In this document: in pieces, positions 21,496 through 31,785 of the stretch
Layout: the number at the start of each line of letters is the position of its first letter
Position numbering within the stretch: position 1 is the stretch's first letter
DNA from: Stomoxys calcitrans
Taxonomy: Eukaryota; Arthropoda; Insecta; Diptera; Muscidae
Direction of reading: 5' to 3'
Assembly: GCF_963082655.1 (NCBI RefSeq)
Contig: NC_081552.1
Coordinates: 3,348,001-3,412,000, forward strand
DNA: 64,000 nt
Position numbers and translations under genes: made by a program
The notes under the pieces: generated by a model
What the model was told of the DNA's origin: nothing
The model's database searches: none
The model's input: only the letters and a program-made list of their open reading frames with translations

Positions 21496-21732
21496 TTGGG
21501 TTGCCCAAAAAGTAATAGCGGATTTTTCATATAGTCGGCGTTGACAAATTTTTTCACAGTTTGTGACTCTGTAATTGCATTCTTTCTTCTGTCAGTTATC
21601 AGCTGTTACTTTTAGCTTGCTTCAGAAAAAAAGTGTAAAAGAAGTATATTTGATTAAAGTTCATTCTAAGTTTTATTAAAAATGCATTTACTTTCTTTTA
21701 AAAAATCCGCAATTACTTTTTGGGCAACCCAA
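21496..21732 (-). mobile_element. 237-bp TA-flanked MITE, copy 2
   Basis: Ends TTGGGTTGCCCAAAAAGTAA and ...TTACTTTTTGGGCAACCCAA are flanked by TA at 21494-21495 and 21733-21734. The interior is the reverse complement of copy 1 (3769-4004), including GACAAATTTTTTCACAG and TAATTGCATTCTTTCTTCTG. It is non-coding and splits the LINE EN region. Confidence 0.88.
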
Positions 21733-21795
21733 TATACAATTAGGTCCTCGGCCGAGTACCAGTGTTAGCATAGAATAATTGGTAGTTGATATGGT

Positions 21796-21933
21796 TCAGT
21801 ACAGAAACTTTGTTCCAGGTCGTCCTTGGCTCCTGAATTCAGGCAATGTGAATCTTGCCTTGCTTATTTTCTCAATCAGAGAGAGTGTAACTGTCTCGCC
21901 ACGGTGAGGGTTTATATGGATTACCTCAATCAT
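21796..21933 (-). pseudogene. LINE ORF2 N-terminus
   Basis: The ATG at 21933-21931 opens a 45-codon frame (MIEVIHINPHRGETVTLSL, then IEKISKARF) resembling the start of LINE ORF2, where a short INxHR...TLSLIEKI segment precedes the endonuclease. Its ATG overlaps the TGA of the preceding frame as ATGA. It ends at a TGA at 21796 and is truncated compared with any working ORF2. Confidence 0.55.
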
Positions 21934-22175
21934 TGGTCATCCAGTAGATGGGCATCTTGGGAGTAGGCGATGATCTCATCATCTGCACGCTGTTCTTTGG
22001 ATTGCATTGAGTTTCCTGTCACTGCACTGAGTGATGTCTCAACATTAGGTTCTTTGCCTATCATAGCCTTTCGGATCGCGATAAAGTCGGTACTGGTTCC
22101 TTCGTCGGCTCCCTGTTCATTAGGCTGTATTGAGTTTCCCGTCCCTGCATTTCCAAACCCAGTAATGAAAGACAA
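21930..22175 (-). pseudogene. Possible LINE ORF1 C-terminal fragment
   Basis: An 81-codon frame ends four bases into the putative ORF2. It contains two related segments, TGNSIQPNEQGADEG and TGNSMQSKEQRADDE, about 43 residues apart, so it carries an internal duplication. No zinc knuckles are visible. The identification rests on its position upstream of the ORF2-like start. Confidence 0.4.
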
Positions 22176-22184
22176 ATACCCTTA

Positions 22185-23285
22185 TAATACCCTACACCTA
22201 CCCTATAAGTACAAAGGGAGAGTAATCTCATATTCAGAATCAATTTTGATGGACCTCGGCAAATGTTTTCAGATGGGTTATTAAACAATCCGTATCAAAT
22301 GTCGAGCAAATATGTTCAAAAGGTAATAACTACGGTTGACAAATGACAACATGATTGCTATTTTTCCAAGATCTGACGAACATATATGTGGGAGCTATAT
22401 CTAAATCTGAACCAATTTCGAACAAACTTCCCAGATATTGTGGTAATTGTCGAGAAAAAGCGTTATACAAAATTTTGGCAAGATTTGTCAATAAATGAGC
22501 TTGCATTGACTCTTGGAGTGAAAATCGGGCGATATACATATATGACAGCTATATCTTAATCTAGGCTGATTTCTATGAAATTCACCTTCCTGCCAAATTT
22601 CGAGAGAATCGGTTAACAAATGAGCACTTTATTCCAATATTTCTCAAACCTGACGAACTAATTTATGGAAGCTATATTTGAATCTGAACCGATTTTTATG
22701 ATATCAAATTTTGTAAAGATCAGACTAAAATTGTGACTTTTACAGCTTTAAAATGGCATATGGGATCAAAGATGTATATGGGAGCTATATCTATACCGCT
22801 TTTCTTTTCAAAATCAGTACCGTTCGTCCTTGGACTAAACAATTGACGTGTGCAAAATTTTATGGCAGTCGGACCACAAATGCGAGCTGTACTCTGATTA
22901 CAAGAATAGATGGACGGACAGACAGACGAACATAGCTCAAACGAATCAGGAAATGAATCTAAGCCCATCGGTATACTTATCGATGGGTCAAGCTCTTTTC
23001 ATTCATCCGATGGGACCTTTTAAGTCTTTAGTATCCACACTTTTGGTCCTATCTTTACAAAGTTTAGCATGAGGTGTTCCGTTTGACGTCTTTATACATG
23101 TGCACAATTGCATCAATCAAAAGGGTTAGATTTCGTTATAGCTCCCATATATATCTTTTATCTGATATAGCCTTCTAACGCTGTAGGTGCCACAAATTTG
23201 GCCAGATCTTTATAAAATTTGTTGTGAAGAGCATTTTTGGCTTGCATATATGTGTGTAAAATTTCATCAAAATCGGTCCTGATTA
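22185..23285. mobile_element. T-family repeat, two joined pieces
   Basis: It starts AATACCCTACACCTACCC and has units GGGAGCTATATCTAAATCTG and AGCTATAT at 22393 and 22547 (154 bp). A GGACGGACAGACAGACGAAC tract lies near 22910-22930, followed by ATCGGTATACTTATCGATGG. From about 23090 more T-type text follows (GCTCCCATATATATCTTTTA), which then runs into an R element. Confidence 0.6.
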
Positions 23286-23289
23286 TATG

Positions 23290-23926
23290 TAGCTCCAACA
23301 ACTGTGCCAAGTATGGTTCAAATCGGTCCATAACCTGATATAGCTGTCATATAAACAGATCTGGGAATTTGACTTCTTGAGCTTCTAGAGGCCCTTTCCA
23401 ATCCGATTTGGCTAAAATTTTGCATGACGTATTTTATCCTTACTTTCAACAACTGTGTCAATTAAGGTTCAAATCGGTTCATAACCTGATATAGCTGCCA
23501 TATAAACCGATCTGTGATCTTGACTTCTTGAGCCTCTAGAGGTCGCAATTCTTATCCGATTTGCCTGAAATTTTGTACGACGGATTCTTTCATGACCATC
23601 AACATTCGTTTTTATTATGGTCTGAATCGGTCTATAGCCTGATACAGCTCCCATATAAATCTATCTCTCTATTTTACTTCTTGAGCCCCCAAAGGGCGTA
23701 ATTCTTATTCGAATTGGCTGACATTTTACACAGGTCTCCATCATATAATTTAATTGTGGTCCAAACCGGACCATATTTTGATATCGCTTTAATAGCAGAG
23801 CAAATCTTTTCTTATATCCTTTTCTTGCCTAAGAAGAGATGCCGGGAAAAGAACTCGACAAATGCGATCCATGGTGGAGGGTATATAAGATTCGTCCCGG
23901 CAGAACTTAGCACGCTTTTACTTGTT
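23290..23926 (-). mobile_element. R-family element, 5'-truncated
   Basis: It starts inside a ladder unit (CCAACAACTGTGCCAAGTAT), has about two units, and ends with ATCCATGGTGGAGGGTATAT, a mutated hairpin (TTCGTCCCGGCAGAA) and CACGCTTTTACTTG, followed by a run of about 17 T. The outer end and (GACG) tract are absent. Confidence 0.72.
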
Positions 23927-24039
23927 TTTTTTTTTTTTTTTGCTTTAAAACTGTGCTAGCCAGAATCTTAATGTTCTATTCGATATTGCAATAAGTATAC
24001 AAAATTAATGTCTGACAAAATTTAGACCCAGTTTCTTGT

Positions 24040-24118
24040 TGTTAAAAGTAGACTCGGTAGTGTAGGGTATTGTATAGTCAGATGCGCCCGACTTTAGCCT
24101 TTCCTTACTGGTTTTGTA
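24040..24118 (-). repeat. T-family hairpin end
   Basis: AGACTCGGTAGTGTAGGGTA, AGTCAGATGCGCCCGACTTT and CTTTCCTTACT are the hairpin end of a T element, without the rest of the element. Confidence 0.5.
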
Positions 24119-24256
24119 TTGTCTCTCATGAATGCAGTAGATAACATTCAATTTAAATACGATTTTTGCACTACATTCTGCATCATCTGCGTCTCCACGA
24201 TTTGGTTGAAACCCCAATATAGGTGTGGTGAATTGTTGGCGCTGTTGTAAGTTTAA

Positions 24257-25542
24257 ACAAGTAAAAGCGTGCTAAGTTCGGCCGGGCCGAATCTTATATA
24301 CCCTCCACCATGGATCGCATTTGTCGAGTTCTTTTCCCGGCATCTCTTCTTAGGCAAAAAAAGTTCGGCCGGGCCGAATCTTATATACCCTCCACCATGG
24401 ATCGCATATGTCGAGTTCTTTTCCCGGCATCTCTTCTTAGGCAAAAAAAGGATATAAGAAAAGATTTGCTATGCTATTAGAGCGATATCAAGATATGGTC
24501 CGGTTTGGACCACAATTAAATTATATGTTGGAGACCTGTGTAAAATGTCAGCCAATTCGAATAAGAATTGCGCCCTTTGTGGGCTAAAGAAGTTAAATAG
24601 AGAGATCGGTTTATATGACAGCTATATCAGGTTATGGACCGATTTGAACCATACTTGGCACAGTTGTTGGATATCGTAACAAAACACGTCGTGCAAAATT
24701 TCATTCCAATCGGATAAGAATTGCGCCCTCTAGAGGCTCAAGAAGTCAAGACCCAAGATCGGTTTATATGACAGCTATATCAGGTTATGGACCGATTTGA
24801 ACCATACTTGGCACAGTTGTTGGATATCGTAACAAAACACGTCGTGCAAAATTTCATTCCAATCGGATAAGAATTGCGCACTCTAGAGGCTCAAGAAGTC
24901 AAGACCCAAGATCGGTTTATATGGCAGCTGTATCAGATTATGGACCGATTTGAACCGTACTTGGCACAGTTGTTGGATGTCATAACAAAACACGTCGTGC
25001 AAAATTTCATTCCAATCGGATAAGAATTGCGCACTCTAGAGGCTCAAGAAGTCAAGACCCAAGATCGGTTTATATGGCAGCTGTATCAGATTATGGACCG
25101 ATTTGAACCGTACTTGGCACAGTTGTTGGATGTCATAACAAAACACGTCGTGCAAAATTTCATCCCAATCGGATAAGAATTGCGCACTCTAGAGGCTCAA
25201 GAAGTCAAGACCCAAGATCGGTTTATATGGCAGCTATATCAAAACATGGACCTATATGGCCCATTTACAATACCAACCGACCTACACTGATAAGAAGTAT
25301 TTGTGCAAAATTTCAAGCGGCTAGCTTTACTCCTTCGGAAGTTAGCGTGCTTCCGACAGACAGACGGACGGACGGACGGACGGACGGACGGACAGACGGA
25401 CGGACATGGCTAGATCGACATAAAATTTCACGACGATCAAGAATATATATACTTTATGGGGTCTCAGACGAATATTTCGAGTAGTTACAAACAGAATGAC
25501 AAAATTAGTATACCCCCCATCTTATGGTGGAGGGTATAAAAA
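24257..25542 (+). mobile_element. R-family element with duplicated head
   Basis: ACAAGTAAAAGCGTGCTAAG, hairpin and ATACCCTCCACCATGGATCG are followed 87 bp later by a second copy of the hairpin head (GTTCGGCCGG at 24276 and again at 24363). Ladder units at 24630, 24783, 24936 and 25089 are exactly 153 bp apart. A GACGGACGGACGGACGGACG tract lies at about 25366-25405, then the conserved block and ATGGTGGAGGGTATAAAAA. Confidence 0.85.
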
Positions 25543-25929
25543 TTTTAATATTCTATTCGATTAAGCAACCTGTTTTTCCACATTTTTACCTAAAATTCCG
25601 GATGATGTCCTTCAATGAAAGAAAAACAAACAACCAGCAGGTATAGCTTTTCCTCAGAATAATGAGTTGTTCCCAAAAGTTCTTTGAAAAAATTCGCTGA
25701 AACTCCTAGTGAGTAAAAGATATTCACTATTCCTTAATTCAAGAGATGATTTGAAACTGGTACACCTAACACTGCTCTAGGGTTAAGGGTAACCAAATTA
25801 AAAATATTCTGTATATGCTTTAGGTCCAAAAATTTCGCTCTGCATTTATTAATCATTTCGCTTGGTTTCCTACTCTCAAATATATATCAAAAATGCCAAA
25901 CAGAAAGTTGATTAAAGATTAGTGGGGGA

Positions 25930-25953
25930 GGGGGGGGGGGGGGGGGGGGGGGG
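25930..25953 (+). repeat. Poly-G tract (24 G)
   Basis: A near-continuous purine stretch AGTGGGGGAG, then 24 G, then AGGAGGGG. It could form G-quadruplexes or be an assembly artefact. Confidence 0.9.
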
Positions 25954-26126
25954 AGGAGGGGCAAGATGTCATGATCATCTCAAAGATCACAAAACATGAA
26001 TAAATGCATGAACTTCCTTGTGAAACTGTCGATGTTATCGATGATGTGGAATTTCTTGCCGCATTATGGCCACATTCGGTCTCACTTCAACAATCAGTAT
26101 ACACTTGGCATATACAATGCATTTGG

Positions 26127-26154
26127 TCAGTCAGTCAGTCAGTCAGTCAGTCAG
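26127..26154 (+). repeat. (TCAG)n microsatellite
   Basis: Seven perfect TCAG units in a row. Confidence 0.9.
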
Positions 26155-27699
26155 TACATACAGGCCTTTTAATAATCCCATAAAAATGCTCATATTTGTC
26201 ATCATTAAATGTTTATCTGTTGGCTTCTCGACTAAGGAAACCAGGCATCAGCAGTACGAATTGGATTGCCACAAAAGCTTTAAAGAACACCAGGAAACAA
26301 ATAAAAATAAAAATGAAAATAACCCATATCTGCCACTTAATAATTTCTCTTTAAAAAGGAATTTTGACGTTATTGATTGTTGTCATTGGCCGCCGTGTGT
26401 TGTCGATGTGTCGTTTGGGGGCTTTTGTATGTTTGCTTGACGGTGGCCACAGTAATGCGGCCCGTTCCTGGCCATTTTCGCATAAATGGATTTTTATTTT
26501 CATTTGTGTTGCTGTTGCTGTTGCTGTGCTCCTTCGTTCGCTTTCGATTGAACAACAACTTAAGTACATTGGACAGCAATGGCAACAACGGAACATGAAA
26601 CATGTCTTCCTGGCCTGCTTTTGCTGTTTCTGTTGCTGCAACAATTGGTGTTGCCATTCTTTCAGCACCGCGGCTTAATCGTCTTCTGTGGTAGATTTTG
26701 TCGCCGCCGTCCCACTTGCGCAGGAATGAGGATTTTTCAAAAACTTTGTGAAAAAGAAAGATTTCCCGCTAAACGAGAGTTCCATACAAATCACAAACAA
26801 TTTAATGACAGCTCAATACAGAGTTCGTTCTTTGGCTTATTTTTTTCTTGTAAATGTGGATGAGCTGTTTCTTTTCTTTTTTTGGTTGTTTGCTTTTTTT
26901 TTGGCAAAAGTAATAAAAATGCAATTCAGCTGCATCATCAGCAGCACTGCAAGGCTTTGTGCTCTTCTTTATCCGCTCGAAAAAAAAAATTCCAACAAAA
27001 TGTTGCAGACGCATTTATAAAAGAGGATTCTGGCAACAACAAATAACCCAATTGCAGACGAAGAAACTCCAAAAACTGTAGAATAACATGCAAACTGTTT
27101 TGTCCATTGGTGCTGGTGCTGTTGCCACTGCGAATGACGATGATCCCAAAAAAAGAAGCCTCCACCATAACCAAGCAATTCCGTGCTGTGGTCTTCCACG
27201 TTATTGGCCTGCTGCTTGCCTTGTCCATGTTTCGTTTTTGGTTATCGTTTTTTCCTGCTTTATGGACTCATATGAAGACAGTTGACCAAAAACCACACGA
27301 ACGAATACTGCTAAGCCAATGTCAATAAAATTTGAGTTAAAATACAATTAAGTTGGCAATCATTTCATTTTTGTCCGACTTATACAATACGACTCTTATC
27401 CCAGTGTTTCCTTTTTTTCACATTTTTCAACATATCTCATGAGTCGTTGTGAAAATCTTGGACAATGGTACCGCCGCCACTGACACTGAAGGGACGACTG
27501 AAGGACAACTGACAGAGATGGACGGGCGCTGGACGCTGAGCCAAAAACCAACGATGAGTGTCAAGTTTGAAATCTCTTTGCCTTTAGGTCATCAAAAGTT
27601 ATGTACTGCATTCTTAAGAGGCGAGGGGTGGTGCCAATGGGAGTGAGAGGTTTTTGAAATTTCGGCAGAAAGAATACTAACACAATCTTGCCCAAAATT

Positions 27700-28330
27700 C
27701 TTAAAGCATGCTAACTATCGAATGAGTAAAGTTAGGAACTTGAAATTTTTCCCAAATACTTGCTATTAATGCAGGTCGGTTGGGATTGTAAATGGGCCAT
27801 ATCGATCTCTAGATTATACTTCTTGAGCCTCTAGGGGAGCAATTCTTATCCGATTTTAGTGAAGTTTTGCACAATGCCTTCCCCAATGACCTCCAACTTA
27901 CTTGCAAAGTATGGTTCAAATCGGTCCAAAACCTGATATAGCTCTCATATAAATAGACCTGCCGATGTGACTTCTTTAGCCTTTAAAGGGCGCAATTCTT
28001 CTGGGATTTAGATCACATTTTGTACTATGACGTCTTCTATAACATTTAATGAATGTATGGTTTGAATCGGTCTTAAACCTAATAAAGCTTCCATATAAAC
28101 CGATCTACCGATCTTACTTTTTGAGCCTCTAGATTAATCTGATTTTGCTGAAATTTTGCAGAGTCACTGTATCCATGACCTCTAATATACCTACCAAATA
28201 TGGTCTGAATTGGTCCACAACCTGATATGGCTCCCATGCAATTCGCAATTCTTATCCGATTTGGTTGAAATTTTGCACAATGGGATCTACAATTGTCTCT
28301 AACATCCAAGCCATGTATGTCCCGAATAGA
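27700..28330 (-). repeat. R-family ladder, degenerate
   Basis: GCATGCTAACTATCGAATGA, GCAGGTCGGTTGGGATTGTA, then degenerate units with GACCTGATATAGC-type, CATATAAA-CC and CGCAATTCTT text. Neither the TATACCCTCCACC end nor the hairpin end is present, so both termini are lost. Confidence 0.6.
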
Positions 28331-28827
28331 TTTATAATCTGCACATTTTTATTCGAAGTTTAGACTAAAATTATTCGATAACGGACACTATTAACCAAAA
28401 AATGTAAAACTCGAAACTCGTAATAAGTCGATTACGAAAGAGGGAATTAGGCCAATTAGGCTCTGTCGCAAAGACAGAGTCTGGATACGCGACTATTTGG
28501 TTCCGCATTAAAATGGAATGAAACCTCGACCGGTTTGAGAGCTTTAAAAAATATTTAAAACTTTCTCGCGAACATCCCGCTAAAAAACACCATTAATACT
28601 TCTCTCCTATAAAAAAGTGGTGTGCGATTCAAGTTTTATCTCAATGGCATTTGACTATTTTGAAGCTTATTCCGAGCGCTGTACATTGGGATGGGGAAAA
28701 AGTGAAAAAAAGAAAATCGTATTAAATTCCGCTAGTCCGAATCTTGTATAAGGATTGCATTTGTCAAGTTCTTGTACGGGTTCTCTTTATAGGCACAATT
28801 AAAAAATAAGAATAATGGAAGGTTATA
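28331..28827. other. No recognised feature
   Basis: AT-rich sequence between two repeats. ACTCGAAACTCG and GGCCAATTAGG repeats are very short. I see nothing gene-like. Confidence 0.4.
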
Positions 28828-30139
28828 ACAAGTAAAAGGGCGTTAAGATCGGCCGGGCCGAACTTTGGATACCCACCTTTCGTTATTGTCCGCGGAAAAA
28901 TGCATTTTTTATGCACCTATAGCGGCTATATCGAAATATGGTCCGATTTGGACCAGATTCGGCACGGACATTAAGTAATCTAAAAAAAATATATGTCATT
29001 GTTCAATTTTGTAGAAAAAGTATTGGGTTTTTTTATAGCTATATCCAAATATAGACCGATCTGAAGCTTAAACAACACGGATGTTGAAAAGCCTGACAAC
29101 TTATGTGTCAAATTTCAGCGAAATCGGATGCGAAATGCGCCTTCTATGGGGCCAAGACTTTAAAACAAGAGATCGGTCAATATGGCAGCTATATCCAAGT
29201 CTAGACCGATATAGGCCAAATTGAAAAAAATATGTCGAGGGGCCCAACACAAATCACTGTCCCAAATTTCGGCGACATCGCACAATAAATGCGCCTTTTA
29301 TGGGCCCCAAACCTTAAATCGAGAGATCGGTCTATATGGCAGCTATATCCAAGACTGGACCGATCTAGGCCAAATTGCAGAAAAATGTCGAGGGGCCTGT
29401 CACAACTCACTGTCCCAAAATTTCAGCGAAAACGGATGCAAAATGCGCCTTCTATGGGGCCAGGACTTTAAAACAAGAGATCGGTCTATATGGTAGCTAT
29501 GTCCAAGTCTGGACCGATCTAGGCCAAATTGAAGAAATATGTCGAGGGGCCCAACACAAATCACTGTCCCAAATTTCGGCGAAATCGCACAATAAATGCG
29601 GCTTTTATGGGCCCCAAACCTTAAATCGAGAGATCGGGTCTATGTGGCAGCTATATCCAAATTTGCACCGATTTCAGCCAAATAGAGGAAGAGTATCGAT
29701 GGGCTTAACACAACTCACTGTCCCAAATTTCGTTGACATCGGACAATCAATGCGCCTTTTATGGCCACAAGACCTTAAATCGAGAGGTCTATCTATATGA
29801 CTGCTATATCCGCATCTGGACCGATGGGGGCCCAATTGAAGAAGGATTTCGAAGGGCCTAACACAACTCACTGTTTTAAATTTCATATTTTATGGGTCTA
29901 AGACCCTAAATCAGCGGATCGGTCTATATGGGGACTATATAAACATATAGTCCGATATAGCCCACCTGCAAACTTAACCTGCTTATGGACAAAAGAAAAG
30001 AATCTGTGCAAAGTTTCAGCTCAATATCTCTATTTTTAAAAACTGTAGCGTGATTTCAACGGACAGACGGACGGACATGGCTAGATCGTCGATATGTTGC
30101 AAACGGAATGACAAATGCCCTCGGTGGTGGGCATAAAAA
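28828..30139 (+). mobile_element. S-family element, long copy
   Basis: ACAAGTAAAAGGGCGTTAAG, GATCGGCCGGGCCGAAC and GGATACCCACC at the start. Ladder units carry GATCGGTCTATATGGCAGC-type text with GATCGG at 29171, 29325, 29479 and 29632 (154, 154, 153 bp). It ends with GGACAGACGGACGGACATGG, a short block and CGGTGGTGGGCATAAAAAG. It is non-coding; the 141-codon frame at 29375-29800 exists only because the units are near a multiple of three. Confidence 0.82.
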
Positions 30140-30424
30140 GCAATCTCCATGGATTTTTAAATGTTTGATTAAGAATTGCTTTTTATAGATGCTCAAAATG
30201 TCAAATAGAGAAATAGGTTTATGCATTGGCTACATCAAGTTGTGGACCAACTTCGACCATACTTGGCATAGATATTGGACATCAAGGCAGAAGTCATCAT
30301 TCGAAATTCCTTTTTGTCAGCAATGGCGACAAAATAGTTTACTTATTTTTATAAGAAAATTTACTTTTCAGCTTCCTTTTGCCCAAAGCTATTAAGGAAC
30401 TGTGGGTAGACTTTTTGCATATCA

Positions 30425-30640
30425 ACGCTGTTCGATTTGGGTAACTCAATGATAAGGGGCCTCCATTTTATAAACGAGCCCAACAGTCATGCCGCAAGGC
30501 GCCAGCGCGTAGCAGAGAAGTTTTTCATGGATGGGATACCCCACAGATGCAACCAAAACTGGTGAGGGAATAACGCTGACTCTGCAGACATTTCGCTTTC
30601 GGGTTGACATGCTAACCTATTCGCAACTGTGGGTGTAATT
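30425..30640 (-). repeat. Degenerate tRNA-derived SINE
   Basis: AATGATAAGGGGCCTCC and TGACATGCTAACCTATTCGC match, in reverse orientation, the tail and head of the SINE at 45.3-45.6 kb. The middle is diverged and box B is not intact. Confidence 0.5.
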
Positions 30641-31135
30641 ATGGACTGAAAATAATAAAAAGGTCCCTTTCCCCCATTCAGGCTCACAATGAAATACGGT
30701 TTCACATGAATATACTACAGTAACCAACTAAGGTCATCTATTTTTCAACATAAATGTGCCAATTATTGTAGTGGGAATATAATATCCAGAAATGCTACAG
30801 ATTTAGAGAAATTCAACCTTTTTTTATAGATAGTACCTGGAGGTGGGCCACAAAAATTTTCCACAACAGTTTAATCACCAGTTGCAGGAAAATGAGCGGA
30901 TTCTACAATTTGCACAATACAATTTACTGCCAGCTTAGTGAAAACATCTGCCCATCCAGCAGCATTTTATGACAATTTGAATTCAAGGAATTCCAACTTG
31001 AAAATCTCTATTTTTAGACAAATTCCTGGGATTTAAATCATTTCCTATAAGTCTTGTCGCAGGTATAGAAATATGCAAATAAGGAATTTTACAAGCCAAT
31101 GAGTTATCTACCTGTGCCAGACTTGAGCGGAAGAG

Positions 31136-31143
31136 TATATAAA
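31136..31143 (+). promoter_or_regulatory. TATA box of the small upstream gene
   Basis: TATATAAA lies about 31 bp before GCAGCAGTACC (31167-31177), an arthropod initiator-like sequence, and about 100 bp before the ATG at 31242. This is the normal spacing for a TATA/Inr promoter. Confidence 0.55.
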
Positions 31144-31241
31144 GTGTCTGTCTGAAAACTGTGAGGCAGCAGTACCTCGGTATCCTTACCACGATTAACA
31201 ACCTTCCGATTTTGTTTCCATACAAAACTACCAACACCGTC

Positions 31242-31493
31242 ATGGAACACACTCTGATTACCCAACAATTGATGACCATTTTGAAGGAGTTCAACCTGAG
31301 TGATTGTGGTTTCGATGCCAAGGATGAGCTGAACAAAACATATCCTTCCGATTCGAGTAAATTTGTAGCCGCCACACCAAGTTCAGCCGTCAACTATTCC
31401 ACCGAGATGAAGAAGAAACGCAGGCAAATGGCTCGCATAACTCCCTTCACACCCAAAAATTCTTTTAAAGCTAGGAAATCGCTGCAGTTCTAA
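31242..31493 (+). CDS. Small basic protein of 83 aa, unrecognised
   Basis: The first in-frame ATG (CCGTCATGGAA) gives 83 residues. An in-frame GTG at 31161 would lie upstream of the predicted transcription start, so I reject it. The N-terminus looks helical (TQQLMTILKEFNL), the middle is Ser/Pro-rich (YPSDSSKFVAATPSSAV), and the C-terminus is very basic (KKKRRQMARITPF, then TPKNSFKARKS) with a KKKRR nuclear-localisation-like motif at 57-61. There is no signal peptide. A TATA/Inr promoter lies upstream and AATAAA at 31605-31610 follows. It sits 293 bp before the Tsg-family gene on the same strand, with its own signals, so it is probably a separate transcript. I do not recognise the family. Confidence 0.6.
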   Translation: MEHTLITQQLMTILKEFNLSDCGFDAKDELNKTYPSDSSKFVAATPSSAVNYSTEMKKKRRQMARITPFTPKNSFKARKSLQF

Positions 31494-31604
31494 TGTTGTA
31501 AATGGAAAACACAAAGACATGGTCAATGATAAATTAAAGCTTCATTATTTGCTCATAGATTCGATTTAGTTAAACAAGCCTAGCTTCCCTTAGACATAAG
31601 TACT

Positions 31605-31610
31605 AATAAA
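31605..31610 (+). terminator. Poly(A) signal of the small gene
   Basis: AATAAA 112 bp after the stop codon and before the TATA-like box of the next gene. Confidence 0.5.
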
Positions 31611-31701
31611 TAATCACAGAAACTTAGTCCTTTATTTGTTATTTTCCTAGGTAAAAATTCGTCCAAGAACACAGGTAAGTACAACGCTGGGAAAATGGTG
31701 T

Positions 31702-31708
31702 TATAAAA
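31702..31708 (+). promoter_or_regulatory. tsg: TATA-like box of the Tsg-family gene
   Basis: TATAAAA lies 84 bp before the ATG. No good initiator is seen at the expected distance (about 31732), so this is tentative. Confidence 0.35.
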
Positions 31709-31785
31709 TAAATTGAAATGGCAAGATGGCTCGCTAGTCTGGTGACAACGCTTGCAGGCACAGCATTAAATGTTTCCCCCAAAAT

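Larger units (their letters stand above)
25543..27690. other. Gene-free stretch
   Basis: It contains a poly-G run at 25930-25953, (TCAG)n at 26127-26154, and a GTTGCTGTTGCTGTTGC region near 26507-26530 that opens several overlapping frames on both strands. Frames such as 26066-26440 lack any domain. I see no supported gene. Confidence 0.45.

Noticed and set aside
26351..26678. Overlapping + and - frames of about 100 codons
   Set aside because: They come from a GTTGCTGTTGCTG repeat that is open in several frames on both strands; no motif supports any.
31161..31241. N-terminal extension of the small gene from a GTG
   Set aside because: The GTG lies at or before the predicted transcription start (about 31171), and eukaryotic initiation at GTG is rare; the ATG at 31242 is preferred.
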